Shown piece by piece: positions 26,378-35,399 of a stretch of DNA of 64,000 nt. Below the pieces are notes generated by a model that saw nothing but the letters and a program-made list of their open reading frames with translations, did not search any database and was not told the DNA's origin. The translations under genes and the position numbers were made by a program. Positions within the stretch are counted from its first letter, which is position 1; every line of letters starts with the position of its first letter. The stretch covers positions 1 to 64,000 of the forward strand of contig JAICDB010000012.1 of assembly GCA_020063565.1 (NCBI GenBank), in the 5' to 3' direction. The DNA comes from Clostridiales bacterium (GTDB lineage Bacteria > Bacillota > DSM-16504 > Desulfitibacterales > JAICDB01).

Positions 26378-29300
26378 GACATGAAGGTTTACTACAATTA
26401 TTAACGCAAACTGAACAATTTAATTCTTTCCTCGGGGCTTTGAAAAAAGGCAGAAGTGAGCAGCTCATACACGGGATATCTTCAGCACAAAAATCTTTGT
26501 GGGGTGCAGCAACTCTTAGTAAAGTAAATGCGCCTGTTGTATTTATTACGGCAGACTTGAAAGAAGCTAAGGATATTGTTTCAGATTTTTCAGTTTTTTT
26601 ACCCCAGGAAAGTGTTGACTGTCTTCCCCCGAGGGAATTTTTACCATATGGTGTTTATGCTAAAAGTAACGACTTGCAGGTTCAAAGATTAAAAGTGATT
26701 CAAAAAATACTTTCAGGAGAAATTCGTTGTTTAGTTCTGCCTGTTGAGGCTTTAACCCAGGGTATGGTACCCAAGGGATTTTTACAAAATGCCCGGATAA
26801 CTTTAAATACGGAAGAAGTTATTGACTATGAAGCTATTCTCAAGAAACTTATCGAGATGGGTTATGAAAGGGTAGATTTAGTACAATCCCCTTCACAATT
26901 TAGTGCACGTGGTGGAATTATTGATATTTTCAGCCCCGCAGAAGAAAATCCTTTCAGAATTGAATTTTTTGATGATGAGATAGAAAGTATTCGTTTTTTC
27001 GATTCCGACAATCAACGTTCTATCCGGGAAATCTCCACGGCTGAAATATATCCTGCCAGGGAGATATTGTTTAGTGAAGAAGAAAAAGAACATGCCATTA
27101 CCGAACTGGAAAAAGAGCTGAAGGAAATAACCAAGAAAAAGCTATCTGCCCTGGCTCTCAATAAACTTAAGACTGTGGTAGAAGAGTTCACTTCAAACCT
27201 GGAGCAGGGGATCTGGACTGAAGATATGGATAGCTTGCAGCCTTATTTATTCCGGGAGCAGCAGACAATACTTGACTATTTTACATTTTCTCCCATAGTC
27301 TTTGTAAGTGAAACCTTAAGGGTAATTGATAATATTGAAAACGGAGAAAAGGAAAGGTCACAGTATCTGGTGGATTGGTTTGAAGCCGGTAAGGTTTTAC
27401 CCGGGTTTGGAAAATTTTACTTAAGTAAGAATGATGTGCTGACGCGTCTTCGCAAAAATTCGATTGTCCACCTTACTTCTTTACCACGGCAGATTCCGGA
27501 TGCCAATTTAAAAAACATCATTAGTATCAGTGGTAAAACACTTCCAGTAATGGGAAAATTAAACATGCTGGTTGACGAAATCAAATCATGGAAGCGCAAT
27601 AAATATGTAACTGTAATTTTAACAAGTAATACCGGCAGGGCGGAAAGAATTAAGGAAAATTTGTGGGAAAATGGAATAGAAGCGCCTTATGTAGATGACT
27701 TAAAAGGCCCGCTGTTAAGTGGCGGTTGTTACATTGGCGTGGGAAATCTGCAGAAGGGTTTCGAAATACCCTTCCTGAAATTTGCGGTTGTAACTGACGA
27801 GGAACTTTACGGGAAGCAAAAACGATCGCGAAAAGTGCCAACCCGCAGGGAAGGTTCGCAAATTCGCACTTTTGCCGACTTAAAAGTAGGAGACTATGTG
27901 GTCCACGAGCAGAATGGGATAGGTAAGTACCTTGGAGTGGAAAAACTGGAAGCAGGGGGAGTCGAGAAGGATTATCTTCATATTCAGTATGCGGGTACAG
28001 ATAAACTGTACCTTCCTGCAGAACAGATAGACTCTATTCAAAAATATATCGGTTCTGAAGGGCATGCACCAAAGCTGAGTAAGCTTGGAGGAACTGAATG
28101 GACCAAGGTCAAGAACCGTGTAAAAAGCTCTGTACAGGAAATGGCGAAGGAACTATTAAATCTCTATGCTCACAGGGAAATGTTAAAGGGTTTTGCATTT
28201 TCTGAAGATGATGAACTCCAAAAGCAATTTGAAGAAGAGTTTCCATATACTGAAACGCCGGATCAGCTAAAAGCAATTGAAGAAGTTAAGGCAGATATGA
28301 TGAAGCCGAGACCAATGGACCGTCTGGTATGTGGTGATGTAGGCTATGGTAAAACTGAAGTCGCCATGAGGGCTATTTTTAAAGCGGTAAGAGATTCAAA
28401 ACAGGTGGCGGTTCTTGTACCTACAACTGTACTGGCGCAGCAGCATTACCAGACTTTTACTGAAAGATTCCAAAACTATCCTGTAAATATAGGAATCTTA
28501 AGTCGCTTCCAAACAAGAAAGGAACAGTCACAAACAATAGAAAATATTAAAAAAGGTCTCGTTGACATAGTAATAGGAACTCACCGGATGCTCTCAAAGG
28601 ATATTCAGTTTAACGATCTGGGTTTACTGGTGATAGATGAAGAGCAGAGGTTTGGCGTAGGTCACAAGGAAAAATTGAAGCAGTTACGAAAAAATATCGA
28701 TGTTTTAACCTTAAGTGCAACCCCTATTCCCAGAACTCTTCATATGGCATTAGCAGGCGTCAGGGATATGAGTATCATTGAAACTCCTCCGGAAAACCGC
28801 TACCCGGTACAAACCTATGTGGTAGAGTTTAGCCCTGAACTGGTGAAGGACGCAATTAGAAAGGAAATGGATAGGGGAGGACAAATCTATTTTATTCATA
28901 ACAGGATTGAAGATATGGACAAAGTTAAGGCACAACTGCAAACATGGGTTCCGGAAGCAAGGATTGCCCAGGCCCATGGCAGAATGCGGGAAAATGAACT
29001 GGAAAGAATAATGCTTGAATTTATTGAAGGAAAATATGATGTACTGTTATGTACGACCATTGTTGAAAATGGGCTTGATATTTCAAATGTTAACACTTTA
29101 ATAGTTGATGAAGCCGATACAATGGGACTTTCCCAGCTCTACCAGATCAGGGGACGGGTAGGGAGAACAAACCGTCTCGCCTATGCTTATTTTACCTACC
29201 GTAAGGATAAAGTTCTCACAGAAGTTGCTGAAAAAAGGCTAGCAGCTATCAGAGAGTTCACTGAATTTGGATCGGGATTTAAAATTGCCATGAGGGATTT

Positions 29301-29913
29301 GGAAATTAGAGGGTCAGGTAATATTTTAGGTCCCGAGCAACACGGTCAAATGCTTGCGGTGGGTTTTGAGCTTTACTGTAAACTGCTCGATGAAGAGGTT
29401 AAAAAATTGCAGGGTACTAAAGTAACGGAAGATGAAAAGCAGGAAGAAGTGACAATTGAATTAAATGTCAATGCCTATATTAGCGATAAGTATATTGGTG
29501 ACAGCAGCCTTAAAATGGAAATTTACAGACAGCTGGCCGCTGTTACCACTAGCGACGAAATGCAGCAGGTAGAGGAAGAGCTTATAGACCGTTTTGGAGA
29601 CCCGACTCCTGAGGTGGAAAATCTTATTTCAATAACTCGCTTAAAGGTTCTGGCAGCAGCCCATAATGTCCAGTCCATTAAGCACTTAAAGGGAGAAGTA
29701 CTGATCAAGTTTGGCAGTGATACCAGGATAAAAGGAGAAACACTTTTAGCGCTGGGAAAGCATTATGGCAGGAGGCTAAACTTTTCTGCTTCCCAGGGCT
29801 TAACCATCAAGGTCAGGACAGCAGGCCTAAAACCCCGGGAGCTTCTGGAAACGTTAGAAAGTATCTTTTATAGGCTGGATGAGTATTCTTCAGAAAAACT
29901 TGGTAAACATTGA
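26374..29913 (+). CDS. mfd: Transcription-repair coupling factor Mfd
   Basis: 1179 aa, full family length. Mfd displaces stalled RNA polymerase and recruits UvrA. Order: UvrB-like N-terminal domains (about 1-350), RNA-polymerase-interacting CarD/RID domain (about 490-570, KVGDYVVHEQNGIGKYLGVE), RecG-like translocase with Walker A GDVGYGKTEVA near 654 and DEEQRFG near 755, TRCF C-terminal domain. The ATG overlaps the preceding stop (ATGA). The sequence downstream of the stop contains a promoter for the next gene. Confidence 0.98.
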   Translation: MRHEGLLQLLTQTEQFNSFLGALKKGRSEQLIHGISSAQKSLWGAATLSKVNAPVVFITADLKEAKDIVSDFSVFLPQESVDCLPPREFLPYGVYAKSNDLQVQRLKVIQKILSGEIRCLVLPVEALTQGMVPKGFLQNARITLNTEEVIDYEAILKKLIEMGYERVDLVQSPSQFSARGGIIDIFSPAEENPFRIEFFDDEIESIRFFDSDNQRSIREISTAEIYPAREILFSEEEKEHAITELEKELKEITKKKLSALALNKLKTVVEEFTSNLEQGIWTEDMDSLQPYLFREQQTILDYFTFSPIVFVSETLRVIDNIENGEKERSQYLVDWFEAGKVLPGFGKFYLSKNDVLTRLRKNSIVHLTSLPRQIPDANLKNIISISGKTLPVMGKLNMLVDEIKSWKRNKYVTVILTSNTGRAERIKENLWENGIEAPYVDDLKGPLLSGGCYIGVGNLQKGFEIPFLKFAVVTDEELYGKQKRSRKVPTRREGSQIRTFADLKVGDYVVHEQNGIGKYLGVEKLEAGGVEKDYLHIQYAGTDKLYLPAEQIDSIQKYIGSEGHAPKLSKLGGTEWTKVKNRVKSSVQEMAKELLNLYAHREMLKGFAFSEDDELQKQFEEEFPYTETPDQLKAIEEVKADMMKPRPMDRLVCGDVGYGKTEVAMRAIFKAVRDSKQVAVLVPTTVLAQQHYQTFTERFQNYPVNIGILSRFQTRKEQSQTIENIKKGLVDIVIGTHRMLSKDIQFNDLGLLVIDEEQRFGVGHKEKLKQLRKNIDVLTLSATPIPRTLHMALAGVRDMSIIETPPENRYPVQTYVVEFSPELVKDAIRKEMDRGGQIYFIHNRIEDMDKVKAQLQTWVPEARIAQAHGRMRENELERIMLEFIEGKYDVLLCTTIVENGLDISNVNTLIVDEADTMGLSQLYQIRGRVGRTNRLAYAYFTYRKDKVLTEVAEKRLAAIREFTEFGSGFKIAMRDLEIRGSGNILGPEQHGQMLAVGFELYCKLLDEEVKKLQGTKVTEDEKQEEVTIELNVNAYISDKYIGDSSLKMEIYRQLAAVTTSDEMQQVEEELIDRFGDPTPEVENLISITRLKVLAAAHNVQSIKHLKGEVLIKFGSDTRIKGETLLALGKHYGRRLNFSASQGLTIKVRTAGLKPRELLETLESIFYRLDEYSSEKLGKH

Positions 29914-29938
29914 AACACTTTATAAACCTTGATACAAT
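29910..29938 (+). promoter_or_regulatory. Sigma-A promoter of the PrsA-type gene
   Basis: TTGAAA (29910-29915, overlapping the mfd stop), 17-bp spacer, TACAAT (29933-29938). Confidence 0.75.
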
Positions 29939-29988
29939 TATCTTAAGTCCAATAAATCAACTCTAAGCGCTAGGAAGGTTGTGGGATT

Positions 29989-31044
29989 TTGAATAGCAAT
30001 AAAAAATTGATAGTATTTATGCTAGTAGCTGTTCTATTTGTTTTGGCAGTAGGATGTGCTCAAGAAGGAGACAAGGTTGTTGCAAAGGTTAATGGAGAAA
30101 ACATCTATCAGTCTGAAGTAGACAAGCTAATGGAAAAAGTCAAGGCAAGTGCGAAAAATTCAGGAATTGACCTGGAAAGTGAAGAGGCCAAGCAAGCACT
30201 TCAAGAGTACCAACTAAAGATAGTTGAAAGCTTGATAGAAGAAAAGTTTATAGAGCAGCTGGCAGAGGAACAAAATGTAAAAATAGCGGATGAAAAGATA
30301 ACTGAGCAGGTAAATAAGGAAATAGCTGCTCTCAAAGAGCAAATGGGTGAGGAAGAGTTTAAGAAGCGCATGGAAGAGTATAAACTTACTGAAGAAGACA
30401 TTAGGGAGCAAATTTATTTTCAAATGCTGCAGGAAAAACTCTACGATCAAGTTGTTTCAGATGTAGAAGTAAGCGATAGCCAGGTTAAAGAGTATTACGA
30501 AAAGAATCAAGAGTCCCTTGAAAAAATAATGGTACGGCATATTCTTTTTATGGCAGAAGAGGGTAAAGCTTCAGAAGAAGATAAAAATAAAGCCCTGGAG
30601 AGAGCTGAAGAAGTTATTGCAAAACTGGAGAAAGGCGCTGATTTTGCAGAGCTTGCCAAAGAATATAGTGAAGAACCCGGCGCGGAACAATCAGGTGGAT
30701 TAATACCACAGTTTATAACAAGAAATTCTCCTCTTGTCCAGCCTTTTTTAGAAGCCGCTTTTCTTTTGGATGAGGGTCAATACAGCAAGGAGCCTGTAAA
30801 AACCCGCTATGGCTACCATGTAATTAAAGTGGATAAAAAGAAGGAAAGTTATGAGGAATTAAAGGATGAAATTAAGACAAGTTTATTAGAATTAAAGCAA
30901 AATGAAAAATTTAGTAAATATTATATGGAAAAAAGAGAAGCTGCAGAAATAGAAAATATTTTTGAGAAAGAGCTAGAAAATAAACAGAACCAGGAAAAAG
31001 AAAATAACCAGGAAAAGATTAATCAGGAAGATACAACACAATAA
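29989..31044 (+). CDS. prsA: PrsA/SurA-type peptidyl-prolyl isomerase lipoprotein
   Basis: 351-aa foldase predicted to sit on the outer face of the membrane. The N-terminal signal ends in a lipobox-like LAVGC (C23). A SurA-N-like helical domain (about 30-165) and a parvulin PPIC domain (about 175-275, MVRHILFMAEEGKASEED...GLIPQFITRN) follow, then a charged tail rich in Glu/Gln/Asn/Lys. TTG 29989 is the start, with AGGAAGG upstream. Located after mfd and before spoVT, a common clostridial arrangement. Confidence 0.92.
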   Translation: MNSNKKLIVFMLVAVLFVLAVGCAQEGDKVVAKVNGENIYQSEVDKLMEKVKASAKNSGIDLESEEAKQALQEYQLKIVESLIEEKFIEQLAEEQNVKIADEKITEQVNKEIAALKEQMGEEEFKKRMEEYKLTEEDIREQIYFQMLQEKLYDQVVSDVEVSDSQVKEYYEKNQESLEKIMVRHILFMAEEGKASEEDKNKALERAEEVIAKLEKGADFAELAKEYSEEPGAEQSGGLIPQFITRNSPLVQPFLEAAFLLDEGQYSKEPVKTRYGYHVIKVDKKKESYEELKDEIKTSLLELKQNEKFSKYYMEKREAAEIENIFEKELENKQNQEKENNQEKINQEDTTQ

Positions 31045-31057
31045 TAATATTAACCTC

Positions 31058-31092
31058 AGGACTCTGCTATAACTTAGCAGAGTCCTGTTTTT
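31058..31092 (+). terminator. Terminator after prsA
   Basis: Perfect 12-bp stem AGGACTCTGCTA (31058-31069) / TAGCAGAGTCCT (31075-31086) followed by GTTTTTATT. Confidence 0.93.
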
Positions 31093-31286
31093 ATTATAAT
31101 AATAATTAATAACACTTTTTATGTTTTTGCTGGTATAGCATTTAAATCCTTAGGGAACCATAATTTATACAAAGGGCTGGAAAGATGGAATTAAAGGAAG
31201 AACATGTAGTTAGAAGTTCTGTATTAAAATGACTAAAATACTACATAACAAAGAGGTGAGTTTTTTACAGACTTCATGGAAAAAAA
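31093..31286 (+). other. AT-rich gap with no gene seen
   Basis: The prsA-spoVT gap after the terminator is AT-rich, with one 15-codon frame and no credible gene. The sigma-F/G-type promoter of spoVT begins at its end. Confidence 0.6.
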
Positions 31287-31317
31287 TGAATAATTGTAAT
31301 AGATGGAATATATACTA
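31287..31317 (+). promoter_or_regulatory. Sigma-G/F-type promoter of spoVT
   Basis: TGAATA (31287-31292), 18-bp spacer, TATACTA (31311-31317), close to the forespore consensus (GNATA, about 18 bp, CATNNTA). It ends 48 bp upstream of the gene; Bacillus spoVT is sigma-G dependent. Confidence 0.7.
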
Positions 31318-31365
31318 ACATTGAAAGCGCTTTTCGGGGATGACCTGAGCAAAGGAGGGATATAA

Positions 31366-31929
31366 ATGAAGGCAACAGGAATTGTAAGACGTATAGATGA
31401 TTTGGGTAGGGTTGTTATTCCTAAAGAAATACGCAGAACTTTGAGAATTCGTGAAGGAGACCCTCTAGAAATTTTCGTCGATCGTGAAGGTGAAGTAATT
31501 CTAAAGAAATACTCTCCTATAGGTGAATTAGGAGATTTTGCCAAGGAATATGCGGATTCATTATATGAAGCAATTGGGCATATAGCATGTATTGCCGATA
31601 GAGATAATATTATTGCTGTGGCTGGTGCTCCTAAAAAGGAATTTCTTAATAAACCTATAGGTCCTGCTGTTGAAAAAGTAATGCAGGAAAGAAAATCACT
31701 TTTAATTAACGATCCTGGAAAGAATGAGGCATGTAAAGAGTGTGCAATTATTGAAGGTGAAAATGATTGTAAATTTAAGGCTGAGGCAATAGCGCCAATT
31801 ATAGCTGAGGGAGACCCAATTGGAGCAGTTATCGTTTGTTCAAAGGATGAAAATGTTAAGATGGGAGAAATGGAATTAAAATTAGTGGAAACTGCTGCAG
31901 GATTTTTAGCAAAACAAATGGAACAATAA
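31366..31929 (+). CDS. spoVT: Stage V sporulation protein T (AbrB-family regulator)
   Basis: 187 aa: N-terminal swapped-hairpin AbrB DNA-binding domain (KATGIVRRIDDLGRVVIPKE...REGDPLEIF, 2-45) and a C-terminal GAF-like domain (about 55-180) as in SpoVT. SpoVT modulates sigma-G-dependent genes in the forespore. ATG 31366 follows AAAGGAGGG. A sigma-F/G-like promoter lies upstream and a terminator downstream, so it is monocistronic. Confidence 0.96.
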   Translation: MKATGIVRRIDDLGRVVIPKEIRRTLRIREGDPLEIFVDREGEVILKKYSPIGELGDFAKEYADSLYEAIGHIACIADRDNIIAVAGAPKKEFLNKPIGPAVEKVMQERKSLLINDPGKNEACKECAIIEGENDCKFKAEAIAPIIAEGDPIGAVIVCSKDENVKMGEMELKLVETAAGFLAKQMEQ

Positions 31930-31932
31930 TTA

Positions 31933-31957
31933 AAGTGGCTGGAAAGCCACTTTTTCT
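31933..31957 (+). terminator. Terminator after spoVT
   Basis: Stem AAGTGGCT (31933-31940) / AGCCACTT (31945-31952), loop GGAA, T-tract. Confidence 0.9.
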
Positions 31958-32028
31958 TATTGGTAAAAGTATAGTAAATAATATTTTTTAAATTTACGTT
32001 AATAATAGATTTTTGTTCTTTAACTAGG

Positions 32029-32057
32029 TTGTAGCCTGATTCCCGTTAAGTTATAAT
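32029..32057 (+). promoter_or_regulatory. Sigma-A promoter of the DUF5693-csaB pair
   Basis: TTGTAG (32029-32034), 17-bp spacer, TATAAT (32052-32057), 50 bp upstream of the TTG start. Confidence 0.75.
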
Positions 32058-32107
32058 GCAATAGTAAACTTCTAAAAATCATCTGATGATAATTAGGGGG
32101 ATTTGCT

Positions 32108-34159
32108 TTGGATAATAAACTTTTCAGGTACATATTGATAGCAGTAATTATTGTTGCTGCCATATCTGCCGGGTATTTAGCATATCAAAGACATACCATT
32201 GAAACTGGCAATGATCAGGTTGAAGTTGCTCTATTATATAACGAGATAGAACAATTTGCTGTTTTTCAAGGGAATACCGTTGATGAGATGTTGGAGGAAT
32301 TTAAAAAAGCCGGGGCCACAGGAATACTTTTTAAAGAGGAATCACTTAAGGAACTTTTTTCCCGGGACTCCCTATTGGACATGGGTGGAGATGCTAAAAT
32401 AGCGCTTTTTTCCGGCAGGGATTTGATTAATATGGCAAGCTTTTTAGGTGGTAAGCAAAATTTTCTGAAGGACATTAAGCCCGGGTATATTTACCTTTCG
32501 ACTACTGATGAGGCTACTTACCGCAGGATAGAAAAAAATTTACAATTAAAATTACCGAGAAGACTACTTCATTTTCCTAAAAAGATCAATGGAGTATACT
32601 TTATAGGAATAACTCCCAATTATGCAGATATAACAGGGGCCAGAAAAGCTTCTGTTGGTATTGGTTTCCCCCGGGAAAAGATGGCAAAAGTGAAGGAAAA
32701 TGGCTTAAATATTTTGGTTCAAATCGGAAGCTGGCCTGTTAGAGACTCTGAAAACTTACAAGAGGTTTTTAATGAATATCAAAATGAATTTGCACCCTTT
32801 AAAGAAAATATTTCGCTAATTGCTTTTAATGATTCTACAATACCGGGATTTCCATCACAATTTCAAAGTTTAGCTGAAGAAATTACAGAGTTTAATGTAC
32901 CTCTAGGTTTTGTAGAAAATTTCATTTTCAAGCAAGCGGGCATAAAAAATCTGGGTAGGGTTAGAACAGCCGGTGTTGACTTGAGCAAAAGAATTGCCAG
33001 GCTGCATGCTATTTCAGAAGGTGAAATGTTCAAGTTTAGCAATATGGGACCGCAGAAGGCAAAACAAACCGCTATAGCTAGGTTCCTTCTGGCAGCTTCA
33101 GAGCGAAATGTTAGGGTCCTTTTAGTGAGGCTTTTCCCAGGCTTTACGCTGGAAGACAATGTTAAATATGTTGGAGAGCTTGTGGAAGCTTTGAAAAATG
33201 AAGGCTTTACTCTAGGGAAGGCAAATACCTTTGATAAGGATATCACTTCCCAGTCTGCACGGACGCTCTTAATTTTAATAATTGGAATGGGTGTGATAGC
33301 TGCAGGCCTTTTACTCCTTGATATCCTTGGAATGACACATCTAGGACTTGTTCTAGCTTGTATTGGTACTATAGGATGGCTGGTTATATTTATCTTTTCA
33401 CTTGTAATCAATCCTGATACAAGCGGGCTTTTTGAACAGGCAGTAAAGCTAATGGCGCTTGCTTCAGTTATTATTTTCCCTACACTTGCCGTAACAATTA
33501 CGTTAAAGGAAAGGGAAGCTGGAAGCTTACAGGCAGCTATTGTAAGATTTTTAAAATTAACCGGAATAAGCTTGATAGGCGCTCTTTTAATGGTTGGTTT
33601 GCTTGCTCACCTGCATTATATGCTTAAACTGGACCAATTTAGAGGAGTAACAGCAGGATTATTAACACCAATATTACTTGTATCTTTTATATTTTACTTT
33701 TGGAAAGCTAAGGAAGGGCCCCTTGAAAAGGCAAGGTCTCTTTTAAAACAACCTGTAACCGTATTGTTGCTTGTAATGGCAGGATTTTTTGCCGGAATAG
33801 CCTTACTTTTAGTAGTTAGAGCAGGAAATAGTGGTATTGTTTTCGGCTTTGAAGAACAATTTCGTAACATATTACAAAACTTGCTAGGTGTAAGACCTCG
33901 AACCAAGGAATTATTAGGGCATCCCATTATGCTTTTACTGTTGTACCTTGGTTATAAGCACCGTTTGTTACCATTGTTGATATTTGGTACAATCGGGCAA
34001 GTTTCCATGGTTAATACATTTGCCCATATCCATACGCCTTTTGTTATATCAATTATAAGAACATTTCACGGCCTGTGGTTAGGTATTTTTGGGGGAATTG
34101 TATTAATAATGCTTTACCATTTTGCAATTCGTTTAAAGGAGCGATACTTGCATGGGTAA
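32108..34159 (+). CDS. DUF5693 family membrane protein
   Basis: 683 aa. One N-terminal membrane anchor (about 8-26), an extracellular domain of about 370 residues with a TIM-barrel-like alternation of beta/alpha segments, then about eight to ten membrane segments (about 385-670). Function unknown, but the family is typically encoded next to CsaB in Clostridia, as here with an 8-nt overlap; a link to secondary cell-wall polymer or S-layer assembly is inferred. TTG 32108 follows TTAGGGGG. Confidence 0.85.
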   Translation: MDNKLFRYILIAVIIVAAISAGYLAYQRHTIETGNDQVEVALLYNEIEQFAVFQGNTVDEMLEEFKKAGATGILFKEESLKELFSRDSLLDMGGDAKIALFSGRDLINMASFLGGKQNFLKDIKPGYIYLSTTDEATYRRIEKNLQLKLPRRLLHFPKKINGVYFIGITPNYADITGARKASVGIGFPREKMAKVKENGLNILVQIGSWPVRDSENLQEVFNEYQNEFAPFKENISLIAFNDSTIPGFPSQFQSLAEEITEFNVPLGFVENFIFKQAGIKNLGRVRTAGVDLSKRIARLHAISEGEMFKFSNMGPQKAKQTAIARFLLAASERNVRVLLVRLFPGFTLEDNVKYVGELVEALKNEGFTLGKANTFDKDITSQSARTLLILIIGMGVIAAGLLLLDILGMTHLGLVLACIGTIGWLVIFIFSLVINPDTSGLFEQAVKLMALASVIIFPTLAVTITLKEREAGSLQAAIVRFLKLTGISLIGALLMVGLLAHLHYMLKLDQFRGVTAGLLTPILLVSFIFYFWKAKEGPLEKARSLLKQPVTVLLLVMAGFFAGIALLLVVRAGNSGIVFGFEEQFRNILQNLLGVRPRTKELLGHPIMLLLLYLGYKHRLLPLLIFGTIGQVSMVNTFAHIHTPFVISIIRTFHGLWLGIFGGIVLIMLYHFAIRLKERYLHG

Positions 34160-35261
34160 AAACAATGACATAGTGGCTATTTCCGGCTACTATGGCTTTG
34201 ATAATATTGGTGATGAAGCAATTCTTTACAGCATTTTACAGTCCTTGCGTGAAATTGATAAAAACATTAGACCAATTGTATTCTCAAATAACCCTGAAAA
34301 GACGAGCAAGTTATATGATGTTGAAGCTGTAAATCGCTGGAGTATTCATACCTTGAGCTCCGTATTATTTCGCTCAAGGCTTTTAATTAGCGGAGGCGGA
34401 AGTCTTTTACAGGATGTAACAGGTTTAAGAAGCCTAGGTTACTATTTAGGTGTCGTTCAATTGGCGAAGCTGTTAAAAAATAAAGTTATGTTTTATGCAC
34501 AGGGTATTGGGCCCATCAATACTGCTGCTGGTAAAAAAATGTTACGTTTCGCTGCCAATAATGTTGATTTAATAACAGTTCGTGATGAAGCTTCTAAAGA
34601 GTTACTTAAAGAACTCCAGGTCAAGAGGCCGCCTATTAAGGTAACTGTAGACCCTGTGCTAGGATTATCCAGGGAAAAGATAGGTTTGGAAAAAGGTAGG
34701 GACATTTTAAAACATTACGGTGTATCGGATACGGCGCCTGTAGTTGGAATTTCCATTCGGGACTGGAAGGAATTGAGTGACTATAAAAAATCCGTGGCAA
34801 AAGTTGCAGATAACCTTATCCAACAGGGCTATCAAGTACTTTTTATCCCCTTTCATTTCCCCGGTGACATAGCTGCCTGCCGTAATACCATGCGGCTTAT
34901 GAAAAATGAAGCTTTTCTATTAAAAAACAGTGTTACGGTGGAAGAGATGCTTTCTCTTGTAGGCAACTTGGAAATGATGATAGGTATGAGGCTTCATTCC
35001 CTGATCATGGCTGCGGTTATGACAGTTCCCATGGTAGGTATATCCTATGACCCAAAGGTGGATAACTTTTTAAAGATGGTTTTCCAGCCAAATGCAGGGC
35101 GTGTGGAAACATTGACAGAAGAGGGATTAAATAAAAACCTGGCCAAAATCATGGATAACCTTCAGTCGGTTCGGGAGGAACTCCGGAATACTGTAAACAA
35201 ATTAAGCGAAAAGGCAAAGGAAAATGTTCTGGAATCCTGTAAATTAATCAACCAAAAGTGA
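34152..35261 (+). CDS. csaB: Polysaccharide pyruvyl transferase CsaB
   Basis: 369 aa. CsaB adds ketal-linked pyruvate to secondary cell-wall polymers, the ligand for SLH-domain surface proteins. Family signatures: ISGYYGFDNIGDEAIL near the N-terminus, SGGGSLLQD near 80, YAQGIGPI near 115, and GMRLHSLIMAAVMTVPMVGISYDPKV near 278-303. It overlaps the upstream DUF5693 gene by 8 nt, so translation is coupled. No SLH protein gene lies in the window. Confidence 0.94.
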   Translation: MGKNNDIVAISGYYGFDNIGDEAILYSILQSLREIDKNIRPIVFSNNPEKTSKLYDVEAVNRWSIHTLSSVLFRSRLLISGGGSLLQDVTGLRSLGYYLGVVQLAKLLKNKVMFYAQGIGPINTAAGKKMLRFAANNVDLITVRDEASKELLKELQVKRPPIKVTVDPVLGLSREKIGLEKGRDILKHYGVSDTAPVVGISIRDWKELSDYKKSVAKVADNLIQQGYQVLFIPFHFPGDIAACRNTMRLMKNEAFLLKNSVTVEEMLSLVGNLEMMIGMRLHSLIMAAVMTVPMVGISYDPKVDNFLKMVFQPNAGRVETLTEEGLNKNLAKIMDNLQSVREELRNTVNKLSEKAKENVLESCKLINQK

Positions 35262-35331
35262 GTGTCATCCTCTTTGACTTGCACCTGATAGTGATAGATA
35301 CAGGAATTAGTGATGGCATCTGGAACTAGAT

Positions 35332-35360
35332 TTGCTATTACCTTACTAATAAAATATAAT
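35332..35360 (+). promoter_or_regulatory. Sigma-A promoter of murJ
   Basis: TTGCTA (35332-35337), 17-bp spacer, TATAAT (35355-35360), 40 bp upstream of murJ. Confidence 0.75.
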
Positions 35361-35399
35361 GGATAAAATTAAAATAGTTTTCTAAGTGAGGCTTGAGAT

